From the NCBI GenBank assembly GCA_001695595.3, contig MBPM02000019.1:868001-932000 (forward strand): 64,000 nucleotides of DNA, given 5' to 3'. The position numbers and the translations under genes were made by a program. This stretch comes from Plasmopara viticola (taxonomy: Eukaryota; Oomycota; Peronosporomycetes; Peronosporales; Peronosporaceae). The notes beneath the pieces were generated by a model that saw only the letters and a list, made by a program, of their open reading frames with translations, searched no databases and had not been told where the DNA came from. Positions within the stretch are counted from its first letter, which is position 1. Each line of letters starts with the position of its first letter. This document shows, one piece after another, positions 23,682 through 31,848 of the stretch.

Positions 23682-24494
23682 ATGGGCAAATCCAGCGATC
23701 GCAGCGACACCACCGAGACGGAATTTGTGAAGTTGGGGCAAGTTCTGAACCAGACTGCCGAGGATACATCTACCTGTCTTAAGCTACTTAAGAAGCAACT
23801 GTCCGAGTACGATCGCCGTAATGGCAACCACTTTGTTGACACAGCCTCGTCCTACATGCGTAGCGATATGCGCACTGCAAAGGACACGGCAATGGAGCTT
23901 AAACATGTGGGCCACAAGATTGCCAGGGACTATAAGCCATCCAAGACGGAGATCCAATCTGCTCGAAACATGATGGACGCCACGGCAAAGGCCATCGAGT
24001 CGTTGAAGTTAACGGCACGCAATTACGACAAGAAGAATGGGCAGCGCATGGGCGTCAAGGGCACGATTGATGCTGCTGTTGGTGGACATCACGACAAGGA
24101 TAAAAGCAAGAAACACACGGGGAAGGACCAGTCAGAAAGTGGACTTCTGGGGAAGACGTATGCTGGTGACAGGGAGGGAGGATTGTTTGGTGAGGGTAAC
24201 AAGACGGAAGGTGAGCACAAGGGCCTTTTCCAAACGAAAGATAACAATGGTGGCGACGTCTTGGGAAGTTCCGAGACTGTGGAGACGCTCGTGACGAAGA
24301 TTCTTCGCGATCACTTTAGCTTGAGCAAGCTGGACCACCAGATTGCAGTTGCCGAGAAGTCTCTCTCGCCTTCTATTGTGGAGCGTGCAAAGGAGAAAAT
24401 TCATGACGTCAAGGAGAAGTTTACGGGTGACAAGCACGAAGAACACAATTACCATGAAGGCCGCCATGTTCATAATCAGACTGTGAATCCGTAA
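23682..24494 (+). CDS. 270-residue hydrophilic protein of unknown function, right-arm copy
   Basis: Intact ATG-to-TAA frame, same length as the left-arm copy. Differences from it cluster at residues about 83-93 (ARDYKPSKTEIQS here, AKDHEASKTEIHS there), with single changes at residue 12, in GKTYAGD, VLGSS and HQIAVA. The central Gly/Lys/Asp/His-rich segment and the His-rich tail are unchanged. No frame damage in either copy after this much divergence suggests both are still used. Function is unknown. Confidence 0.86.
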   Translation: MGKSSDRSDTTETEFVKLGQVLNQTAEDTSTCLKLLKKQLSEYDRRNGNHFVDTASSYMRSDMRTAKDTAMELKHVGHKIARDYKPSKTEIQSARNMMDATAKAIESLKLTARNYDKKNGQRMGVKGTIDAAVGGHHDKDKSKKHTGKDQSESGLLGKTYAGDREGGLFGEGNKTEGEHKGLFQTKDNNGGDVLGSSETVETLVTKILRDHFSLSKLDHQIAVAEKSLSPSIVERAKEKIHDVKEKFTGDKHEEHNYHEGRHVHNQTVNP

Positions 24495-24497
24495 AAA

Positions 24498-24559
24498 GTT
24501 GGCGGTGTATTAGTGCTTGAAGAGTTGCGATGTTGGCGGTGTATTAGTGCTTGAAGAGT
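24498..24559. repeat. Short tandem duplication at the outer end of the right arm
   Basis: A 28-nt unit starting GTTGGCGGTGTATTAGTGC occurs at 24498-24525 and 24532-24559 with 6 nt between. The left arm has one copy (16728-16755). Inverted homology stops at this point. Confidence 0.88.
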
Positions 24560-25055
24560 AGTCACAAATGATCAGGTACACGTGGCGTTTGCAATCTCAT
24601 ACCTAAGAATCTCCCCGTAAATCCTTTTTTCTCAAAAGTTTCTTAGAACATGAGAGAGCGGAAAAAAAACACTTCGATACATTTTAAACCGCGTTCTGCT
24701 TTCTTGTCTGCAAACAAAGAAAGCGTGGAATCTAGAAATGTACGCCTTCGTTGCTATCAGAAATGAAAGAAGCAAGGGGTATCGAAGTTATTTTATGCCA
24801 AGGCATGAAAAGGACGCTTTGGTGATAAGTAGCAAATAGTCGTGGGCACGGATCAAATTCACGAGCCGATGTTGCACTTTTCCTTTGCTGGCGCGAGAGA
24901 CATTGTTTTTTCTCGAGTTATCAAAAAAAAATTGTGATGGTAATTATGCTACCAACTTCCTGTTTAAGATCTACCCGATACGTTACTTCGTGTATAACTT
25001 GTGAAATGGAAGTCAATACTGAGCGCTAAATTGGCATAAGATTTAAATTCAGACC
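24560..25055. other. Gene-free stretch
   Basis: Noncoding DNA between the palindrome and the second SINE-like copy. No supported feature. Confidence 0.5.
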
Positions 25056-25068
25056 TTAATGTCGGTGT

Positions 25069-25396
25069 ATTGTATTGTATTGTATTACGTTATCGCGTTA
25101 CCAAGTTATGCACGTGCTAGGCTCAGTCTGGCTAGTCCACGGCATAGAGTGGTGTCCGCATACGTCGGGTCTCGTTCGGCGGGCAGTGCAGCCAGCACCG
25201 AGGTCGTGAGGGTCTTCCATTATTTTGTTTATCTCTGACTTGGTAAGAGCCCAGGTGGCGCCCGGTGCTGGAGACCGTCGCGTCGAGGGTGAGACTCGTT
25301 AGAGACCTGCAGATGCCCGAGAGCACCTGCCCGAAGCGCGCGAGCATTTAGCCCCCGCGCTTGGAAGGAGGGCGTCACCCCAACCTTTTCCAAGCT
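25069..25396 (-). mobile_element. SINE-like retroposon, copy 2
   Basis: Near-identical to the copy at 10568-10890. Flanked by a 13-bp target-site duplication, TTAATGTCGGTGT, at 25056-25068 and 25397-25409. Three TGTAT units form the tail on the left side. The A-run found after CCTTTTCC in copies 1 and 3 is missing here. Confidence 0.88.
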
Positions 25397-25613
25397 TTAA
25401 TGTCGGTGTGCGCGTAGTTAAGTACATTAATGCAAAGTTGTCAACCAATAGCGTCAGCATTATCGAGTTCGGCCCAAAACCAGAAGTATGAATACTATCA
25501 AGACGCAAAAGAATACTAATACTACTTCTTGCGTAATAGGGTTTGTATAGAAGTATGCTGTATGAAGGGCTTGTTAAAAAAGGCATTTAGCCAGCGGTGG
25601 CAAACACTCAACC

Positions 25614-27345
25614 ATGGTCGGGCTCTCGGCATCAGAGCTGCAGGCTGAAATGTTGTTTCCTGGCGATACTATCGAGTACTTCTCCATGGTGCGCAGAACT
25701 GTACAAATTTATGCGCCCAACTTTCATCGAAAAATCTCACAATTTGCTTTTGACAATCCTGTAGGCATTCGTGGCTGGAGACCCACGCGGTCATCGTGTA
25801 TCCAAAGTATTGTGTATCGACCGCAAAAACAATGAGTTTCCAATCCGCGTAGATACTCAAGAGATGTACGTTGTGAAAAAATGAAATTTAAAATGTTTCT
25901 TACTCGTAGAGTCATTTGCTGCCTTAGGTTGCCATTAACGATTATGCTCAAGCGAAAACGTGACCGAAATGACGCAAAGATTTCTTCAAATGGTACACTT
26001 GCTACAGTTTTACTGACTGAGGACAGAAAATGAGGTGCTTTTGTCCAAATTAGATGCAAAATGGAGAAAATTACGGACTTTTATGCTGGTCGATGGACAA
26101 GTGGAAGGCGAAACGTGTGCTGATCGATTAAATGCTGGCATTCAGAAGGTAAAACGGGTTTTTAGATTTAATTTGATGAAATTCTGATACGATGTTGCAG
26201 GAGTTTAGAGTGTTCTGGATGCTGTGAGGTTGACAAAAAAGCAAATGGCGAAGGACAAAGTGGATACTGGTGGCAAGAAATTGATTAGCAGTTATTTTAC
26301 CGAGGTTCATGCATTGGAAGGCAGTCAAAGCAGTTTGTCAGCTTTAAGCGTAATATCGACGCAAATGCACGGAAGAAGAGAGCCACTTTATTGTCAAGAC
26401 AATCGAGAGGATTGTTTTAGCAGCAAATTTCGAGACTTGAAATGGGGAAATGATGCCAAGTTGGCGAAAAAAAGTCGGCATCAGAATGATGCGGTGCGAT
26501 GTGAAGGGACGTTACAGAATAACAAGCAAAAGTCATGCAAGAGGAAGCGAAGTGAGTCGAGTACGGAGCAATTTAGGCGACCAATTTCAGGTTTAAAGAA
26601 AGAGCGAGTAATCAGTAGCAAATATTTTGTCATCGACCGAAATCGACAAGTGAAGAAAACGTGTTCGGATTTGCAAACTTTCGTGGATCATGCTCAAGAG
26701 GTGAAACGGGGTCAGGAGATCAAAAAGATTGAAAAGGAAAAGCGCACAGTGTGGGGATTGAATAAATACCTTGCGCTTGATGAGAAGAAAAAAAGGCGTG
26801 AAGTAGAAGCGCAACCTCGAGCAGCTTCAAACAGGTCGTCGGGTCGATTTGATACGTTTGAAAAGAGTGAGTGGCGTAAACAGCGTGCGAGCTATAACAC
26901 AAAGCACAAAGAGATAAATGGGGCACTTTGGTCGTGGCTGAAACCTCTGGACAAGCGAGAATACAAATGTGCAACAACGAGTCAAGGCGCTGCTGCACAA
27001 GGACAGCTATCCAAGCAGCGAACTTGGCACAAGGTTGCCAAAGAGCACCATTTTTCCGAAAAAAAAGGAAAGATGTTGAGCTTCTCGACGCCTTTAGACG
27101 CAAACAAAGCTGTTTATCGGAGCAAGGAGTCCAACGATCGTATAGCCAAACCTGTTGCAAGACGAAATGACCAGCCTTTGGGTAGTTCAAGCGCACAAGT
27201 ACGTAAATCTATCGACAATTAATACTCTGGTACTCAATGTTATTGTGTTGAAGGCCAGTTTAACGGGTCAATGGAACCACAGAAAGACTTTTTGCTAAGC
27301 ATGAAACGTGGTAAGCATACGCTTTTTGGCAATTTCTGTTTCTAG
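25614..27345 (+). CDS. Six-exon gene, basic protein of unknown function
   Basis: Exons as I read them are 25614-25700, 25765-25869, 25928-25959, 26022-26148, 26209-27198 and 27259-27345, giving 475 residues. All five introns are 58 to 64 nt with GT-AG ends and keep frame. The N-terminal 110 residues include FPGDTIEYFSMV, GDPRGHRVSKVLCIDRKNNE and a WRKLRTFMLVDGQV stretch and look folded. The remainder is very basic and poorly ordered, with many KK and RK runs, consistent with a nuclear or nucleic-acid-binding protein. KKLISSYF just after the fourth intron is loosely like a PCNA-binding box. I recognise no family. The ATG at 25614 is the first in frame; the third exon (32 nt) and the GAG acceptor of intron 3 are the weakest points. 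Confidence 0.65.
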
Positions 27346-27460
27346 ATTAGACAGTTGTTTAAAGTAAGTAGTATACTATGGTGTGTTTGGTAATATACGT
27401 GATCTAAAATTTAGAGTGCCTTAATACCTGTTCAGCTCAAAATCTAGACATTATGATGCT

Positions 27461-27787
27461 ATTGTATTGTATTGTATTACGTTATCGCGTTGCCAAGTTA
27501 TGCACGTGCTAGGCTCTATGGCTAGTCCACGGCATAGAGTGGTGTCCGCATACGTCGAGTCTCGTTCGGCGGGCAGTGCAGCCAGCACCGAGGCCGTGAG
27601 GGTCTTCCATTATTTTGTGTACTTCTGACTTGGTAAGTGCCCAGGTGGCGCCCTGGTGCTGGAGACCGTCGCGTCGAGGGTGAGACTCGTTAGAGACCTG
27701 CAGATGCCCGAGAGCACCTGCCCGAAGCGCGCGAGCATTTAGCCCCCGCGCTTGGAAGGAGGGCGTCACCCCAACCTTTTCCGAAAA
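27461..27787 (-). mobile_element. SINE-like retroposon, copy 3
   Basis: Third copy, flanked by the 11-bp target-site duplication ATTATGATGCT at 27450-27460 and 27788-27798. The right duplication touches the ALG5 stop codon (27799-27801). Minus-strand orientation, the same as ALG5, so the element lies in the 3' untranslated part of that gene. Confidence 0.88.
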
Positions 27788-27798
27788 ATTATGATGCT

Positions 27799-28949
27799 TT
27801 AACTAGAAAATTGCGTTGACAAGCTTTTCGCAAGACGGAAGCCACCATCGTTGCTCGTCCAGATGCCGAGCGTATAACACAGTGGAATGAGAATGATCTC
27901 TCGTAGCATTGTAATTGTCGCTGAGATCACACTGAGCTTGGAATCTGGTACTTCCCTCCACTGCACCGCGACCTCCTGTGCACACACGATATTTAAACCT
28001 TTTGATCTCGTCAAAGCAAAGAGCATGGAACATACCTTAATTGTCATGTTACTGCTGGCAGCAAGGTACAGCACTTCAACATCAAATGCCCATCGTTCAA
28101 TATGCATGGGGGCAAAAAGCACTCGTGCTGCTGTACGATCAAAGAGTTTGAACCCACACTGCGTGTCTCGTACACTTTTAACGCACAGTGTAGATACAAT
28201 CAAGTGGAATCCGTGCATGAGCAAATTACGGACCAGACTTCGCTTGGCAATCGCCTGCTCTTCGAGATGAGCGCGACTACCACACACAACTATTCCCTTT
28301 GCGCTTGACGCCTCGTCCATCGCCTTTGCTAACTTGTCATAGTCTCTGATCTCGGTAGCATTATCCGCGTCGACAAAGAGTATCCGTTGACCTCTTGACC
28401 GCATGACTCCTTTGCGAATGGCTCCACCTTTGCCATGGTTTTGCTGTAGCTTCAAGAGGCGAACACGGTCCACCGAGTACTTTTTGACCTCTCCCATGAC
28501 CACATCTACCGTTTTGTCCGTACTGCAGTCGTCCACAATAATAATTTCGTAGGAGAATATAGAATCCTCTAATTTCTTTTCGTCCAAGAACGCCACTGCA
28601 TCTTCAATCGTCACTAGAATACGCTGCTCTTCATTGTATGCAGGTATGACTACCGTCAGCGCCACTTGGGCTTGTTCGTCTCCTAACGACGCAAATGGTA
28701 GACTGTACGCACAAGCAAATTGACAAGATAATTATTGTTGCACTCACACATAATATATAGAAATTGTACGCACCGCTTATTGTTCGCGTTTGGATCCTCG
28801 TACGTGGCTTCTTGCGGTGGGTCCATTTCTTTAGCAAGCCGCTTGGCTTCAGCAATAGGAGCGCAAAACCAGTTAAAAAGCAGTGCGGCGCCGACTGCTA
28901 CGGCGCCAGAGATGAGAATGTGCGCCGGATCAAGCGCCGTGAAGGACAT
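27799..28949 (-). CDS. ALG5: Dolichyl-phosphate beta-glucosyltransferase
   Basis: The enzyme moves glucose from UDP-glucose to dolichyl phosphate on the cytosolic face of the endoplasmic reticulum; the product is the glucose donor for the N-glycan precursor. Exons are 28949-28774, 28702-28036 and 27975-27799 (introns 71 and 60 nt, both GT-AG), giving 339 residues against about 324-334 in human and yeast. Exon 1 provides one N-terminal membrane helix (ILISGAVAVGAALLFNWF). The family-2 glycosyltransferase domain follows: VVIPAYNEEQRI, EIIIVDDCSTD, HGKGGAIRKGV, LFVDADNATE (the DxD), GSRAHL, RDTQCGFKLF and ERWAFDVEVLYLA, then EVAVQWREVPDSKLS. The second intron lacks a stop and would add 20 residues if retained. 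A SINE-like copy follows the stop directly. Confidence 0.93.
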
Positions 28950-29060
28950 GAGACGACGGCTATGCTATAGTATGGAGTTCTAATGACACGTGGGCAAGTT
29001 GAGGCATAAAGTAGCAAAAATGTGATTTAGTCCCGCATTTGGTCAAAAATGGACACTTCG

Positions 29061-30220
29061 TCATACAAGTGAGGATGTGTCGTCAGGGTGCGAAGTCGTG
29101 GGTTTCGCTACACTACCATGGACCCACTTGTTGCTATCCCCTTTTGTGATAAAGACGGCCCAATTCTTGAGTATCCCACGGTCGAATGGCGACCGTGTGT
29201 CGGGCAGGTTCTGTAAATAAGTGATTGACGAGCGACGACTGTGTTCCCAGGACGTCTATCGAGGAGAAAAGCACAGCCATACACGTCCTTGTTACCATCA
29301 CACCAAGTACGTCATCGCGTGCGTGCAAGTTTTGTACGATACGCACCTGATTCGTCGAGATGAGGTATGCTTGGTAGCAAAAGAGCGGGAAGACAATCAG
29401 GAGCACGCACAGGAGGATGCACCACAAAACGATATACAGAGCGTTGGTCTTGAACCAGTCGTTCAAGTCATCTGTCTCTGTAAACGCCTGTGATGTCACC
29501 TCGATCATCACCGCGGCTTCGACAATCTGGAGGAGCAAAAAGAGCAAGAACACCCGACGATTGCTTTCACCCACACACGTGCCCACGCAGTCACAACTAC
29601 ATATACAGTGGTCAGTCTACTGAATTGCCATACTCAAAGCCTTAATCAATTGAAATGCCAACGCAAGATGTGCGTACTGGTGATCATACTGCCGCGTACA
29701 CCGAGCGCAGTCCTTACTGGATGCATGCAAGAATAGACATCAACATTGGGGCGACATCTTCATTCCACCAACAGCAGTATCTCCTGTCTTACCAATGCTT
29801 TGTTCTCAATGGCTGAAACACATGGCATTCGTTACAAAAGTGCAAGTCGGCGCTATTCCTCGAGTGCTCGTTCTCCTGCCCATCGCCCAACAATTCCGTG
29901 TCGTCGCCGTCTTCTGTCACTAGGTGCGGTGATTTGCTCGCTTCAGTAGGCGTCGCAGTGTGCACTGGTGCCAGCATTGGCCTCTTGTCGAGTTGTCCAG
30001 GCGACGAGAATTGCAATACCACGTAGCACACAATGGTCGCCCCTGCCGCCATCAAGTACACGATGAAACGAGGAGTAGACTGCTCTTGTGGACTCAACAC
30101 GCCTTTAACGCCCAAGACCACGTAGCCATATACATGAGCGCCGCACCACCAGAGCCTGGCGTACCATTTGCGAAAGGTTGCGGCACGCACAGGGTTCTCG
30201 CTATTCCTACTTCGAGGCAT
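29061..30220 (-). CDS. DHHC-type protein S-palmitoyltransferase, four exons
   Basis: Attaches palmitate to cysteines of membrane-associated proteins. Exons are 30220-29793, 29716-29678, 29596-29347 and 29255-29061; introns of 76, 81 and 91 nt are GT-AG and keep frame, giving 303 residues. Four membrane helices are visible, two before and two after the catalytic region (YLMAAGATIVCYVVLQF; FLLFLLLQIVEAAVMIEV; IVLWCILLCVLLIVFPLF). The cysteine-rich domain reads CNECHVFQPLRTKHC, KDCARCTRQYDHHC, then GTCVGESN. The DHHC motif is split by intron 2. After it comes DCVGTC instead of the usual PWVGTC. TSWEH stands for the TTxE motif and NLPDTRSPFDRGILKNW follows. ATG at 30220 is the first in frame. Confidence 0.88.
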
Positions 30221-30337
30221 AGCGCAGGTTGTGACAATAGTAGAGCGATTCAACCAAACAGATGTTTTCGTAATAGAGTTGCCATTTCTAATGTAAAAAC
30301 GAGTTATAATTTGCTTAAAAAGGACAGATATATATCA

Positions 30338-31737
30338 TCAGCCCACTATTTGTTCCACCTGAACCTCCACGGCAGTTTTCTCCTGTCTACGACAAGATAA
30401 ATAAGCACCTAAATCAATAGAATTATGTTGACAAAACGTACCCTTTCGTAGCCAAGTCGGAGCCTTCTTCAGCTGGAGGCAGCGCTTGAGACATTGTAGA
30501 CAAAGGCACCACATGCTCTGGTGCGGCTACTGCAGCCTGCTTTGGGGCAGTCGATGCTCCAGCAACTGCAGACGGAAGGATGATTGGCGCTCCAATTGGA
30601 CCGAGTGGTGCAAGAGCTGCAGTTGTTGGCGCGATTGGCAGAGACTGCGATGGTGCTGGGACATTTGGCGCAGCGACGGCAGTGGATGGATCGGACGTAC
30701 TGGTCTGCATCACCTTTGTGGCTTCTTTCTGAGACGTGCTGAACGTAAACGACTGCATGCCACTAATGGCAGACGAGGAGCTGTCAGCGTACCGAATAAA
30801 GCCAGAGTCACGCGCTACTGGATTCACACAAGCGCCTAATGTCGTGGCCGCACCAGGAACGTGCGCCTCAATATCAATTACCCACGGCGCTTTCTCTTCT
30901 TCTTGGTCTGCAATAAAGTATTGTCAACTTAAAGAAGCAAAAACATGATAGTGCTGCTTCGACAACTCACTAAGAACACGCCAGTTGGCGCCTGACTTCT
31001 CTGGGTCATTAAAGTCGTAGACTTGGGACCAATGATTGTTTGCTGGTTCTAGTCTGGCATCTGTAAAGTTCTAGTAGTACACGCATTAAAATCGTAAGCT
31101 ATTTGTACACTGCAGGATCTAAACATACCCGTTCAATGCCGCAGTAAGCTCCGTTGAAGGGGGCAAATGTCATCTGCTCTGACGTTTCAATGATCGGATC
31201 CGTCAAGGAGTAGAGATAGATCGAGCAGTCGAAGCAGTCGCGTGTTCGAAGTTGCTTGCTGTCACAATTGGGATCGCAATGTCAGATACAGGGTCCAGAG
31301 AGACCCTTTGCAAGCCTTACCACGCGATGGTAAAAACACAGTTGGTGCAATTGCGAACAAAAACGGACTCCGAACTTGGACCTGAGTGGGCGAACAGCAC
31401 GAAAGCATGAGGTCGCGTCATTTCAGTCCGACTTGTCAAACATCGTACCGACAAAGATACGGCAATTCGACAAATGGTCAATCTGAACTTGGTTGATATG
31501 GTCCAAAAGCATGACTGTGCATCCTTCCAAGTCCGACACGTCAAAAGGTTGTCTTCATATTTCCACCATCAGCCATAAATCACGCCATAAATTCACAATG
31601 TACCCTTCAATTTGCCCAGGCAGCTTCATCAACGTCTCGTTCGTCTTGTTGCGAAACGTATACGTGAGCTCAAACTCATATATTCGCCATGCCGCTCGAT
31701 CTTCAAACGTCTTGCCGTCGGATGCAGTAAAAATCAT
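30338..31737 (-). CDS. RP2-like (TBCC/C-CAP domain) protein, seven exons
   Basis: RP2 proteins are GTPase-activating factors for Arl3 that help deliver lipidated proteins to cilia and flagella. Exons are 31737-31604, 31552-31449, 31381-31321, 31258-31129, 31070-30971, 30907-30442 and 30386-30338; six GT-AG introns of 51 to 67 nt keep frame, giving 347 residues. The beta-helix domain (about 35-150) shows [56 protein letters not shown] (holding the RP2 arginine-finger arginine), LRTRDC and [26 protein letters not shown] and ANWRVL match the end of the RP2 domain. The last 130 residues are Ala/Pro/Ser-rich and replace the nucleotide-kinase-like domain of animal RP2. No N-terminal MGC acylation signal is seen; a further 5' exon is possible. 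Divergent from the next gene. Confidence 0.82.
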
Positions 31738-31848
31738 CTTCGGATTCAGCGCTTATATGCCGGTCCGTTACGATACTAACGTCTGTTAAAGATCGATTAT
31801 GTATCCCACACCAAACGCTTATGTGGTTCACACAACTCGCTTGAAAAT
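31738..31848. promoter_or_regulatory. Shared intergenic region of two divergent genes
   Basis: Only 111 bp separate the ATG of the RP2-like gene (minus) from that of the UDP-glycosyltransferase (plus), so both must take their 5' leaders and core promoters from this interval, or overlap. I see no strong initiator match inside it. Confidence 0.55.

Larger units (their letters stand above)
22335..24531. repeat. Right arm of the large inverted repeat
   Basis: Mirror copy of 16720-19230. It carries the divergent pair of phosphatase first exon (minus) and 270-residue gene (plus), about 770 bp apart. Because the phosphatase gene is complete only here, this arm is likely the source copy and the left arm the derived one. 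It has a 23-nt palindromic insertion at 23448-23470 and a small tandem duplication at its outer end. Confidence 0.9.

Noticed and set aside
27509..27769. Open frames inside the SINE-like copies
   Set aside because: They are not conserved in frame among the three copies and reflect GC-rich noncoding sequence.
29211..29346. Longer 136-nt intron in the palmitoyltransferase
   Set aside because: Using the acceptor at 29256 instead restores the TSWEH block (TTxE motif) and keeps the frame into NLPDTRSPF.
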